NCBI GenBank assembly: GCA_027946555.1
Contig: JAPEVC010000079.1
Location: 1 to 64,000 of the forward strand
Direction: 5' to 3'
Origin: Gnomoniopsis sp. IMI 355080
Lineage: Eukaryota > Ascomycota > Sordariomycetes > Diaporthales > Gnomoniaceae
Length of the DNA: 64,000 bases
The notes under the pieces are model-generated. The model was not told the origin of the DNA. It did not search any database and was given only the letters and a program-made list of their open reading frames with translations. The position numbers and the translations under genes are program-made. Shown piece after piece: positions 35,914 through 45,772 of the stretch (position 1 is its first letter; every line of letters starts with the position of its first letter).

Positions 35914-36010
35914 ATGCCTGATCGCACGAAAAGATTGCGACGAAACGTTGCCATAGTGACACCGCCCACTCAGAAGTAAAGTTAGACTCTGGTCATGACT
36001 CTACAAATGT

Positions 36011-36072
36011 GGACTGATGCATATGGGTAGTTCATGCATCAGTCCCAAGACAAGACAGCTAATACCCATATG
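36011..36072. repeat. nested inverted repeats (hairpin-forming)
   Basis: GGACTGATGCAT at 36011-36022 pairs perfectly with ATGCATCAGTCC at 36034-36045 across an 11-nt loop. An overlapping CATATGGGTA in the first arm and loop also pairs with TACCCATATG near 36063-36072. The two foldings are mutually exclusive. It lies about 100 bp past the ABC transporter stop codon. Confidence 0.8.
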
Positions 36073-36725
36073 AAAACTCACGCACGCCAATGCTGCGAGG
36101 GCTGTTGTTGACTTCATAAAGAGGTGATTGTAGTAAACCAAAAGGAGCCAAGTGGATGTTACGGTTCCTTCTTGGAGTCAGAGTCTTGTCTTAGGGGCTT
36201 TGAAACGATACCGTGTATAGCGGTGCATATCGAACACCTTGTGAAGGTCCTGTGCACGCTGGGTCCGTTAGGCGGTGTCACCATAAAAATAGATTTAAAA
36301 ATACGGGGATCATCTCAGGGATCTCAGCTAACAAAGCACTCAAATTATGTCACAGGGTTCGTCCGACGTTGACACTCAAGAGACGGCCCAGCTTGGCGAC
36401 GCAGATCTAAGCTCGTGTTCATTTGTAGCCCTAAATAGGGGCGAAGCGTCTTGGTCTCCGCTTGGCGGGCCTCCGGGGTGAGCGAAGGTCCGGCCCACAA
36501 ATACAAAGTGCCATGCTTCAGAACCTTCTCTACCAACCTTAAATCAATTAAACGTAATGCCAGTGCGGGGAGCTGCCGAGTGACCCGTCTTTTAGTGGGC
36601 GTTAGTGGGTTGTCAATTCACCGGGGCTGGTCGGCTCCCTTTACTTCGCCCACTTGCTCGTGTTCTATAGCACCACAGCCTCGTTCGTTTGACCAGTGAT
36701 GCAATACCTTGGTTGGGAGAACGGA

Positions 36726-36738
36726 AATTATATATATA
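36726..36738 (+). promoter_or_regulatory. TATA box of the PhiA-like gene
   Basis: AATTATATATATAAA lies about 140 bp upstream of the ATG and is followed by a typical highly expressed fungal leader ending CCGCCAAAATG. Confidence 0.65.
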
Positions 36739-36878
36739 AAGTGATGCGAATCTTCAGGCCTTCTGAATCACTGGTCTTATCATCTACCAACTCAACATCA
36801 CTCTTCCACATTAATACTTCACTAATACACCAACCAACTTCAACAATTTCGATCTATTTCTACAAACAAACCGCCAAA

Positions 36879-37451
36879 ATGAACTCCAACATTCTCGCTC
36901 TCGTCGCTTTCCTGGGTGTCGCCTCCGCGGCTCCTCACATGCAGCCTCGTGCCACAATTGCCGCATACGAGCAGTTCAGCCTGACTGCCATCCGCTCCGG
37001 CTCAGATGTTCACCTGTCGCCCTTCCAAGCCTACAAGAGCAGCATCATGGCTGGCTCCGCAACTCAAAACGCCAGCTGCGACTCAGCCTCAAACGTTGCC
37101 GCTTTCTACCTCGGTGAGGATGGCGCCCTGAACCTTTACAGCACCGATGCACCCTTCCAGACCACCTATGTCGATGCCTCTGGCATGGGCCAGGGCGTCT
37201 TCCAGTACACTACGGGAGCGCAGCCCATGAGCACGAACGGACAGCGCAGCAACTTCACGCTGGATGCCAACAACGACCTTACCTTCAACGGAGCCGGCTT
37301 CATCGCTTGCCCTTACCTCGCCGACTCTTGGTCCATCTGGGTGGATACTGGTGCTGCCAACCCGGCGGGCAACACCGACTGCGTGGGCATTGTTGCTAGG
37401 GCCACCAAGCTTGATGATGCCATCTCATGCCAGTACACCTCTTCTTCTTAA
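36879..37451 (+). CDS. secreted PhiA-like cell-wall protein
   Basis: A single exon of 190 residues. The N-terminus MNSNILALVAFLGVASAAP is a signal peptide. The mature part begins with the PhiA hallmark FSLTAIRSGSDVHLSPF and continues with FYLGEDGALNLYS, a small beta-rich domain with several N-glycosylation sequons and paired Cys residues. Aspergillus PhiA is a cell-wall protein needed for phialide and conidium development, and relatives are known allergens. The ATG was chosen over upstream in-frame ones because it gives the signal peptide and has the consensus context CAAAATG. Codon use is strongly C-ending, with a TATA box and CT-rich leader, which suggests high expression. It shows no functional link to the neighbouring cluster. 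Confidence 0.88.
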   Translation: MNSNILALVAFLGVASAAPHMQPRATIAAYEQFSLTAIRSGSDVHLSPFQAYKSSIMAGSATQNASCDSASNVAAFYLGEDGALNLYSTDAPFQTTYVDASGMGQGVFQYTTGAQPMSTNGQRSNFTLDANNDLTFNGAGFIACPYLADSWSIWVDTGAANPAGNTDCVGIVARATKLDDAISCQYTSSS

Positions 37452-37785
37452 GTTGGGGGATATGGGTGGCAATGCACTACAAAAACGAGACCTCATACGG
37501 ATTGAGGTGCTCTGAATTCTTTGTACATATTCAAGTCGAGCATGTATCCGCTTGACAGGAAATAAAAAACGTTTCACTGCTGCATAAACATTTATTGGCC
37601 CATGTTCCGTATCAAGTCCACAGAAATGAAATTACCTTGATCATGTAATCGCAGATTCTCCACATTTCCAAATATCTGCCTACAGCTTTTTGTATCGAGT
37701 GTAAACATGGACCTTGCAAGGTCAGAGGAAGCCATGGTAGGAGAATTTTGTTGATCAGGTACAAAATTCATCATAATCAATGCCC
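37452..37785. other. short region between convergent PhiA-like and cyanide hydratase genes
   Basis: A 334-bp stretch holding both 3' ends, with a polyadenylation-type AATAAA at 37561-37566. Confidence 0.5.
37561..37566 (+). terminator. possible polyadenylation signal of the PhiA-like gene
   Basis: AATAAA about 110 nt past the stop codon, within a normal fungal 3' UTR distance. Confidence 0.4.
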
Positions 37786-39035
37786 CTAAATGTCTGTTGT
37801 TCCCCTAACTATCGACTTAGATTCTGCCTGCTGCTTCCCAGCAATGCCTATATGGTCTCGGTCCGGCTTTGCATCCAGCGGTTTGTCCAGCCCCAGACGA
37901 CGTGCTGTTGAATAAGTCGCAATTCCTCCATCGGGGTCAGCTTCCGTGACCAACTCTTTCCGTCTAGTGTCCACCAGAAGACGAACCAGATCAGGGCGCA
38001 TATAATGACCTGCAAAATCAGCAATGACCTTTGTCAAGTGTGTCTCGTCGAGGTCGATATCGACAAACATCAGACCGTCGAAATCTTTTGCGGGCTTGGC
38101 ATATAAGCTGCCATCTGGTCGGTAGATGCGAGCGTGGCCGTTGTAGGGCGCTGGGTCTGTCTCGGGCTCGACACCCTCGGGTGTTGTCTTTCTCAGTCCC
38201 TCGACACTCAGACGCTGGAATGGCGCCAGAGTCCAAGTCCCCGTCTCGTAAGCGTAGGCAGGCGTGACAAGGTCCGAAGCGTTGTCGGCGTAGTTGGTGG
38301 CTGGATCGGGGGCGACTTGACGCTCGATGCCAGGGTAGACGGGCCATGCGGCAACGTGAATCTGCTCGCCCGCAGACACGTTCAGAGCCTTCAAGAAGGG
38401 ATTCATGTTCTCCCAGCAGTTGAGCTGGCCAAGGCGGCCAATCGCAGTCTCGGTCACTGACATGAACGTATCGCCGGACCCGTCTCCGTATACAAGCTTC
38501 TCCACGTGCGTGGGCTTGATCTTGCGACGAAAGTTGATGATTTTGCCCTCGGGATCGATCAATACCTGAGCTAGGTATAGCGTGGCGTGGTCGATCTCAG
38601 AGAAGCCCATAGACACGTAGATCTGATTGTCGCGAGCGGCCCGTCGAATGCGGCGCATCTCTTCAGAGTCGACGGGAAGAGAACTTTCACGATATTTCTT
38701 CAGCATGGGAAGACTCTGAATATAATTGACCTTCCACATCCAGTAGGGGTACCCAGGGATCCCTTATGCATTTGTAAGACTTTTGAAAGTTGTATCTTCA
38801 AGAAATTTGTCATATACTAACAGACTTCAGGGAATGCGACCAACTTGCACCCAGCCTGTCCCGCTTCATTGATGAAGTTGATGGTCTTCTGGACACTTCC
38901 CTCCAGGTCGAACCACTAGGACGAGGATCGATGAGCATTTGATTCCAGAACCAGCGATTGTATAGCTAGGCATTCGTGAGGACCTACCCCTGGCTCGGAG
39001 GTGACAGCGGCTGCTTTGTATTTGGTGATTGCCAT
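37786..39035 (-). CDS. cyanide hydratase (nitrilase superfamily)
   Basis: Three exons (39035-38988, 38915-38822, 38762-37786) with introns of 72 and 59 bp give about 372 residues, the usual size. The N-terminus MAITKYKAAAVTSEPGWFDL and the core GYPYWMWKV are typical of fungal cyanide hydratases. The nitrilase triad is visible: Glu in LVAFPEVWIPG, Lys in RRKIKPTHVE, and Cys in GQLNCWENMNPF. The TYNGHARIYRPDGS-type segment appears here as PYNGHARIYRPDGS. The enzyme adds water to HCN to give formamide and forms cytosolic helical filaments. It protects fungi that meet cyanogenic plants or make cyanide themselves. The second intron uses GTTAGT and is short. A nitrilase of broader specificity is the only real alternative, and LNCWENMNPF argues for the hydratase. 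Confidence 0.93.
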
Positions 39036-39150
39036 AGCTGGAGGTTGGATTATTACAGCGATATGTCATGTAATCTAGATAATATCGCGAGCGTTATTGT
39101 ACTGATACACTGATAGTCAACTTGAACTTCCAGCTTTGGACGGACCGGTC

Positions 39151-39157
39151 TTTTATA
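39151..39157 (-). promoter_or_regulatory. TATA-like element of cyanide hydratase
   Basis: The minus strand reads TATAAAA about 116 bp upstream of the ATG. Confidence 0.5.
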
Positions 39158-39625
39158 TGCTGTAAATTTGGGAACGGACCGTTTGACAATGGATGCCACC
39201 GGCTACCCGAGCCTGTCACCTTCAAGATTCTTCATGTGCAGCATCTTCGGGATCTGGCCAAGACATACGATAATTACATTATTGCATAATGGATTCCCAA
39301 AACGAAGGTTACGAAGCAGTAGCCCGGGCAGCCATAAGCCGCGGGGCAGCCAGAGCCGCCGGGTTGCCAATGCCATAAGCCGCCTTGGCCCCGCTTCTGA
39401 GTGCTTTGGGTTGGGTGGACTGGTAACCATCATGCCACATCAAAACAATATTCCAAATCTGCAGCAAAGACGCAACACAATAGGTCCGGGAACTCCATCT
39501 GAGGTCACACAACTTGTTGACCGAATAACATCCGGGCTTTGCTGATTTCGGGTCCGACCGTTCCGTCAACTCAAAGACGAACACGGTCGAGATTCAGAAA
39601 GAATTTTGGGCCATTCTTTCGGCCT

Positions 39626-39651
39626 TTGGTTTTCCAAATTGGTTTTCCAAA
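39626..39651. repeat. 13-bp tandem duplication
   Basis: Two adjacent exact copies of TTGGTTTTCCAAA, each itself a palindromic element (TTGG...CCAA). Confidence 0.75.
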
Positions 39652-40780
39652 GCCCGGCACGGCCATTGATAGCGATGTTGGCTCGGAAGTCGGTCTCATA
39701 ACACTTGTTGAGGTGATCTGATGAGTAAATTGCCAAGTCGACCTACTCTCGAGCTACTGAGATTTCATGGCCAAGGTTGTCGGAAAATTTCTAAGTTAGA
39801 ATCGCAGATACGACCCAACGGTGCAACAAGTGAGGACAGAAGACTTGCGACAGCTACCTAGGTACGAAGCGATTGGTCTCATTGAGAATGAACACGCGTA
39901 TCACTGGTGCACAAATGAGGCTGTAGAAGAGCCGTCACCCAGGACACACCCTTCCAAACCTTGAAATCGGACGAAGTGATCATAGAGTTTTGTTAATATC
40001 ACAGTTCTTATCACACATTCTCTGCATATCACTTAGTCTCGTCGTATCAATTCAACGTCTGCACTAGTTGACTATCTAATTTCATATCACTAACCTATTC
40101 AGTCAATTGATAATTTGTAAACTGCAAATCCATGATCGAACCACAAGGCCTAAACCCCCCACGAGCATGTAATTGACAATTAGTGTGAAATATCTGTTCA
40201 GTATCGTAATAGCTGAGTCGTTCATTCCTCCCCGGACACCTAGATATTGACGTCGACTATATTACCACAGCAATTTCTAATACGCGTATTTTCCAAAAGC
40301 TTAAGCCCCATTTAGAGTGTGTTATATATCTTGAACTTGAAGAGGCGTCCCCCCCTCACCTCAGTGTGGGGCAGCTCGAGATACTCTCTGAATACCTTAT
40401 ATATGCGTACTGCACCAAGCAAGAACTCCTGTAGTAATAAAGATTCTCTGGATTCGACCTCTTACGTGGGTTTCGGAGAACACTGTGCTACTTAGACTTT
40501 TTGGCAAGGCTATGTGACCCGGACTCAACCCCTGTCTGGGAAGTCGGACTCCATTTAGCAGAGAGTCACTTGTCATCTGCTTGGCACTTTGGACTTCACC
40601 TTCCTGTCCAAGTTGAAGCTTTTGCCAGTACACCGAAAAAAACACCTGATAATCTCTAGCGTAAAGACGTCAGCTTCTTTTGTGCCTTGCCCTACTTCTT
40701 TTCTGATTCGCCCTACCCCAGGGCCATTGCAACGTGCCAACCGCACCTAGGCTGATTGGGTAGTATTGCAACCCTGTTCA

Positions 40781-40787
40781 TATATAA
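40781..40787 (+). promoter_or_regulatory. TATA box of the phosphoesterase gene
   Basis: TATATAA stands about 120 bp before the ATG at 40907, with an inverted CCAAT box about 26 bp further upstream. Confidence 0.6.
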
Positions 40788-40906
40788 CCCGACCCCACCC
40801 AGATATCTGAACTTAAACCGTAAAGTCACTCCTTTTTATTTCAATTTCCAGGGCTCCATCCGTTGTCAACTCTTACAGCGCATCGACTCCCGTCGTCAAA
40901 TTCAGG

Positions 40907-42274
40907 ATGGGCGTCATCTCTCGCCTCGCGTCGCTGATGCTTCTGTCACATCGCCTCGCCTCCGCCTGGCCCGCACTGCAATTTACCGAGAATGGCACCT
41001 TCCACATCACCATCTTCGAGGACCTGCATTTTGGCGAAGCAGAAGACACCGACTGGGGCCCTCTGCAGGATGTCGATACGCTGAAGGTGATGCGCACCGT
41101 GTTGGATAACGAGACTACACAGCTCGTCGTCCTGAATGGGGACTTGATCACGGGTGAGAACACGTTTAAAGAAAATTCGACGGATTACGTGGATGAGATC
41201 GTTGCGCCCCTTGTTGAGGCTGGTTTGCCATGGGCTTCGACATATGGAAGTGAGTTCTCTGCTTTCCTCTCCCTGTCCCGATCCACTAGTCGTAAAATAA
41301 GCTTTTTGTGCAATATATCGGATTAACGGCGCCTCATAGATCATGACTCGGACTTCAATCTCTCAAGGATTGATATTTATGAGCGAGAAAAAACATACGC
41401 TAACAGCATGACTGGGAATGAGGTCAACGGGACGGACTCGGGGGTGTCTAATTACTATCTTCCCGTGTATCCAGATGGAGACACTTCGGGCACGCCGGCA
41501 ATGATTCTATGGTTTTTTGATAGTCGTGGAGGGCAAGTCGTCTTTAAACTCCAGGGCTAACCGCTTTACGCCATTTTACTTTCCGCACAAGCTAACATGT
41601 TATGCAGCAACTACTATCAACAGGAGACTGCGAACGGCACCACTGTAGGGCAGCCAAATTGGGTAGGGAGCAGCGTGGTCTCTTGGTTCGAAAGGACAAG
41701 GTCTCAACTGAATGTCACCTATGACAAGTCCATTCCCTCGCTCGCTTTCGTTCATATACCGGTCGATGCATTCTTGGCCTTCCAAAACGTAGGCGTGGAC
41801 GCAAACAAAGAGCCAGGTATCAACCAGGATGTGCCGCTGGCCCAGCAAGGCGCGCAGTCCGGCGAGGGGTCCTCGCAGACGGTTTTCACATATGAAAACC
41901 AGGATGTGCCGTTCATGCAGGCTCTTTTGGACACGGAGGGTCTCATCGCGGCCTTTAGTGGCCATGATCATGGAAACGACTGGTGCTTCAAGTGGAATAC
42001 ACAGCTTGATGGTATGACACTCAAAGGCAACGGTATCGACCTATGCTTTGGTCGACATACTGGATATGGAGGCTATGGCTCATGGACAAGAGGCTCGCGC
42101 CAAATCCGGGTCAGCTTGGATACCATTGGCAACTCCACCGAGACTTGGACTCGCTTCGAGGATGGAACCGTCGCGGGTCGCGTGATGCTCAACTCGACAT
42201 TCGGCTCGGATGGCTATCCGACTGTGCCACTGACCTATACGAGTGAGGATGATGAGGGAAACCCATACCCATAG
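40907..42274 (+). CDS. secreted calcineurin-fold metallophosphoesterase
   Basis: Three exons (40907-41249, 41340-41532, 41608-42274) give about 400 residues. The second intron starts with GC rather than GT (GG|GCAAGT...TATGCAG) and only this junction restores FFDSRGGNYYQQ. A signal peptide (MGVISRLASLMLLSHRLASA) precedes the domain. Metal-binding blocks are all present: DLH in TIFEDLHFGE, GDLITGEN, YGNHDSDF, HIPVDAF and SGHDHGND. This matches the Dcr2/purple-acid-phosphatase-related group of fungal secreted phosphatases, and several N-glycosylation sequons support export. The likely role is phosphate scavenging from phosphomonoesters or diesters outside the cell. It ends 56 bp from the stop of the convergent epoxide-hydrolase-like gene, so the 3' UTRs probably overlap. 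Confidence 0.9.
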
Positions 42275-42330
42275 ACATGCTCGAATAGAACTGTTTTCCT
42301 GTGACATTCCGGCAGCTGGTTTGGGGAAAG

Positions 42331-43539
42331 TCACCCGCCGCCCAGGAATTTGACCATCTCCTCACAAAGCAGGTCCGGAATTTCAGTCTGGGGCCAATGG
42401 CCAGCACCCTCCAAGATCCTCGTGCCCCTGTAATCGGTCGCTGTCCTTCCACTTTCCAGATCCTCGAGCGCACCAGGACGTTGGTAGTTACCCCAATCAG
42501 CGACGCCTCCGATGTAAGTCACCGGCACCTGGAACTTGAGCCCAGCAAACACAGCCATGTGCATATTCACGTTGCGAGAGTCAGTGGAGCTCCGATACCA
42601 GTTCAACATGCCCTGAAAACCTGTCCGGCTGAACTCCTGCACGTAGACGTCGAGTTCCGCATCACTGACAAAGACCTCAGTCAATGAGCCGTCCTCATCT
42701 CGCATATCATTCTCGACGACCTGAGGCATCGTTGCGTCCAAAGGCATGATATAGTACCCCGGCATACGAGAGAGTTGATCAGCTGTCCATCCCGTCAAGC
42801 GGCCCATGTCAACTGCATTACCCTTCCAGACCTGGCTTTTCAGATGCACATATCCACGTAAGAACGCTCGTAGGCCCTGTGGGGGCTCTAGCCAGTCTTT
42901 TGCAGCGTTCGATGTGCTGTTGTACCATTGGTAGTGCTTTAATGGCTTCTTACGGCGTGCCAGCGAGGTGTGAATGTCAGGGTCCCTCACAGGCTTGGGC
43001 TGCTCCTTACTTTTACCAGATGGCGGCCGCCTCGCTTCTGAAATATGAGATTGAGCGAGTTCAGGGAGATTGGAAGACCCCGTCGGAACATGACTGACAA
43101 ACACTGCCGCTTTGAACAAATCCGGCCGCGCCAACGCGCACCCTGATGCGGCTGTGGCCCCGAAATCGTGACCCACCACCAGCGCTGCAGACTCGTGACC
43201 GAGTGCACGCATGAGCGCAATATTGTCGAGAACGAGCTGCAGCTGCGTGAATTGAGTGAGGTTCGTCATGGCGTAGCTGCTGGCGTCCCATCCAGTGGTC
43301 CGGCCGTAGCCGCGAGAATCGGGTGCCACGACGTGGTAGCCATGGGAAGCGAGGGGTAAGAGGATCTTGCGCCAGGTGTAGGCAAGTTCTGGATATCCGT
43401 GGAAAAGCAGGATGAGAGGCTTGCTTGGATCGCCAGCCTCGAGCACGAAGATGTTTAAGCCGCAGGATGGCTCGGCTGTGAGATCTATTTGCCGCTGCCG
43501 TATGCCGGGGGATACTGGCAGTGGTGGTAGCGAAGCCAT
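42331..43539 (-). CDS. epoxide hydrolase-like alpha/beta hydrolase
   Basis: A single exon of 402 residues. It carries the oxyanion motif LLFHGYPE, the nucleophile elbow VVGHDFGA (Asp nucleophile, as in epoxide hydrolases and haloacetate dehalogenases) and the catalytic His in EGAGHWPQTE. APDSRGYGRTTG is a typical strand-4 segment. A lid of about 150 residues contains two Tyr-bearing stretches that could supply the proton donors. A Lys/Arg/Pro-rich insertion (~165-205) is longer than usual and might be a lid extension or an unrecognised intron, but it is open and keeps frame. No signal peptide. The substrate is unknown; these enzymes hydrolyse epoxides or carbon-halogen bonds in detoxification. 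Confidence 0.87.
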   Translation of the reverse strand: MASLPPLPVSPGIRQRQIDLTAEPSCGLNIFVLEAGDPSKPLILLFHGYPELAYTWRKILLPLASHGYHVVAPDSRGYGRTTGWDASSYAMTNLTQFTQLQLVLDNIALMRALGHESAALVVGHDFGATAASGCALARPDLFKAAVFVSHVPTGSSNLPELAQSHISEARRPPSGKSKEQPKPVRDPDIHTSLARRKKPLKHYQWYNSTSNAAKDWLEPPQGLRAFLRGYVHLKSQVWKGNAVDMGRLTGWTADQLSRMPGYYIMPLDATMPQVVENDMRDEDGSLTEVFVSDAELDVYVQEFSRTGFQGMLNWYRSSTDSRNVNMHMAVFAGLKFQVPVTYIGGVADWGNYQRPGALEDLESGRTATDYRGTRILEGAGHWPQTEIPDLLCEEMVKFLGGG

Positions 43540-44082
43540 TATGAATCAGAATTCAGGCTAGCGGATTGGCCTGGATTATCAATGGTATTAATAGTGGTTG
43601 GTGAAATAGTGGGCGTTGTTAAAGATTCTCTTCGCTGAAAAGATGTAACGACGTCAAAGAAGCGGAGATGGCCAGGCACTAACAAGGTATAGGTCGGGCC
43701 CTAATATACGCGCAGGTACTTACGCTGTTGACTCCAAATGTAGACATTTCGAAAACTATTCGTGCTAACCCAGCGCGATGGAAACGCATACCTAGGTAGT
43801 CTGAGACAATTTCTTAAGCTAGAGTTATACTTACATCCCAGAGAGTGCAGAAATACAGCACAATCAGTCTGAATAAGTTGGGTGGAGCCCGTCTTGCCTT
43901 GTACTATCAAGCCGGGCGCGAGGTCGGAGATACTTGCCTATCAGAATATGCCTGCGCATTCATTATTTACCTACCTAGGTACCTAGGTAGGTACTATACT
44001 CTTCCCATACAACCTCAAACATATTGTTTCAGCTGTGGTATCTTCCATCGAAACTTTGTGTACGCCTGTAGCCTTGGTAACA
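43540..44082. promoter_or_regulatory. divergent promoter region with large palindrome
   Basis: A 543-bp spacer between the epoxide-hydrolase-like gene and the amidohydrolase. It contains ACCTAGGTA motifs near 43789 and in the 26-bp palindrome at 43968-43993. Confidence 0.5.
43968..43993. repeat. 26-bp perfect palindrome built from CCTAGGTA units
   Basis: Arms TACCTACCTAGGT and its complement meet at GGT/ACC with no mismatch and no spacer. It lies about 90 bp upstream of the amidohydrolase ATG. Confidence 0.9.
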
Positions 44083-45510
44083 ATGAGAAGTCGAGCAGAC
44101 CAATTCGAAGTGGCCTACCACCAACGTTTGCCAGCGCCAGATCCTCCCTCCACACCCAAGATTCCAGCAGAGATCATCAAACCCTGGATTCTTCCCCCTC
44201 CGCAAACCTACATCTTCCAGAACATCAACATTGTAGACCCAATTTCCGGCACTATCCTGCCCAACCGCAACGTCCACCTCGCCAACGGTAAAATCACCTC
44301 CATCACCAGCACCACTCAACCTGACTCCCGGGCTACCACCCCCCTTCTCCAAAATGCAATCTCCATCGACGGCACCGGGAAATTCCTCTCTCCCGGCCTC
44401 ATCGATGCCCACGTCCACCTAACCTCTGTTCCCGGCGAGCCCGACCTACGCTCTGCCATGTCCGTCCCCAGCACAGTCTCGCTACTCCGCCAGCCCTTCC
44501 AGGCCCGCGCCATGCTCGCACGCGGCTTCACCACCGTCCGCGACTGCGGCGGCGCCAGCTTAGCACTCAAAGAAGCCATCGCAGACGGCGTCTTTCCCGG
44601 CCCGCGGCTCTTCATCGCAGGCCACGCACTCAGCCAGACGGGCGGACACGGGGACCGTCGCAGTGCACATGAGCGGCAGCAGGGTGGTGGCTGTGGTTGT
44701 GACGAACTCGCCGGCTTGAGCCAGGTGGTAGACGGCGAGCCCGAGGTCCTGCGCGCGGCGCGCGAGCAGTTACGGCAGGGCGCCGACTTCCTCAAGCTCA
44801 TGGTCGGCGGAGGCGTGGCGTCGCCGACGGACCGGCTAGGTAGCACGCAGTTCACGGACGGCGAGATCCGCGCGGCGGCCGGCGTGGCGGCGGCGAGCGA
44901 GACGTTTGCCACGGCGCATGCGTACACGGCGCGGGCGATCCGGCGGGCGGTCGAGAACGGGGTGCGCGGGATCGAGCATGGGAATTTCGTGGATGCGGCG
45001 ACGGCCGCGTTTATGGCGGCGCGTGGGGTGTATCTGACGCCGACGCTGATTGCGTACAAGGCGATGGCCGACCCGCGCTATGCGGCGTTTTTGCCGGCCG
45101 AGAGTCGGGAGAAGAACGAGATGGTGTTGCGGGAAGGTTTGGCGAGTTTGCGGATCGCGCAGGAGGCTGGTGTGACGATGTCCTTTGGGAGCGATCTGTT
45201 GAGCTTCTTGGGCGTTGAGCAGCTGGGGGAGTTTGGGCTGCGAGCGCAGGTTTTGGCGGCTGAGGAGGTGTTGAAGCATGCTACGGTGAACCCGGCCAAG
45301 ATGCTTGGACAGGAGGAACGGTTGGGGCAGGTGGGAGAGGGATTTGTGGCAGATGTGCTAGTGTTGAACGCCAATCCGCTGCAGGACATTACTGTGTTTG
45401 AGAGGCCGGAAAAGCATCTGTTGGCGGTTATTAAGGAAGGTCGGGTATATAACAGTCGTTGGTCCAAGTTACCAGTTGATGTCAATCCAAGGACGAGCCT
45501 GCTCGAATAA
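44083..45510 (+). CDS. metal-dependent amidohydrolase
   Basis: A single exon of 475 residues from the first ATG (MRSRADQFEV); the frame extends upstream only through GTG. Metal and catalytic motifs follow the amidohydrolase order: DAHVHL (HxH), Lys in FLKLMVGGGVASP, His in TAHAYTARA, His in IEHGNF, and Asp in SFGSDLL. TGGHGDRRSAHE and the Cys pair CGCDE are typical of the subgroup annotated as imidazolonepropionase-like or Xaa-Pro dipeptidase-like. No signal peptide, so cytosolic. The natural substrate is unknown. Third codon positions are C-rich up to about 44,640 and then become strongly G-rich, which creates long antisense frames that should not be taken as genes. Confidence 0.9.
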   Translation: MRSRADQFEVAYHQRLPAPDPPSTPKIPAEIIKPWILPPPQTYIFQNINIVDPISGTILPNRNVHLANGKITSITSTTQPDSRATTPLLQNAISIDGTGKFLSPGLIDAHVHLTSVPGEPDLRSAMSVPSTVSLLRQPFQARAMLARGFTTVRDCGGASLALKEAIADGVFPGPRLFIAGHALSQTGGHGDRRSAHERQQGGGCGCDELAGLSQVVDGEPEVLRAAREQLRQGADFLKLMVGGGVASPTDRLGSTQFTDGEIRAAAGVAAASETFATAHAYTARAIRRAVENGVRGIEHGNFVDAATAAFMAARGVYLTPTLIAYKAMADPRYAAFLPAESREKNEMVLREGLASLRIAQEAGVTMSFGSDLLSFLGVEQLGEFGLRAQVLAAEEVLKHATVNPAKMLGQEERLGQVGEGFVADVLVLNANPLQDITVFERPEKHLLAVIKEGRVYNSRWSKLPVDVNPRTSLLE

Positions 45511-45772
45511 GAATACGTATTGTTCGCTGTCCAAGCAAGTCATACCTGATTTCCCGAAAGGTTGGCTCCGCATCTACTATGAACCGCGAACATCCACTAA
45601 ATCAGTATAGAGCCTTTCAAATACCTGCTCACTCATGATGTGTAGTTTGGGATGGATGAAATCTTATTAGTCTGTACTAAGAAAAAACATTATCGGCTTG
45701 CGAACAAGCACATTGATGATTGATATGATATTATAAGCCGTTCCTGGCCAAGATCCAAAATATGAAAGCTTT

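Larger units (their letters stand above)
35914..36878. other. intergenic region with nested inverted repeats and PhiA promoter
   Basis: Nearly 1 kb without a gene. The left part holds a strong inverted repeat (listed separately). The right part holds a TATA element at 36726-36738 and a leader rich in CA and TC before the PhiA-like gene. Confidence 0.55.
39036..40906. other. intergenic region with short repeats
   Basis: 1.9 kb between divergent genes. A TATA-like TATAAAA lies on the minus strand at 39151-39157 for cyanide hydratase. There is a TATATAA at 40781-40787 and an inverted CCAAT (ATTGG) near 40755 for the phosphoesterase. GCCATAAGCCGC occurs at 39331-39342 and 39372-39383, and TTGGTTTTCCAAA is repeated in tandem at 39626-39651. 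No gene is supported. Confidence 0.55.

Noticed and set aside
44316..45279. Long antisense frames inside the amidohydrolase
   Set aside because: They are by-products of strongly G-ending codons on the sense strand, have repetitive Arg/Pro/Ala composition and match no family.
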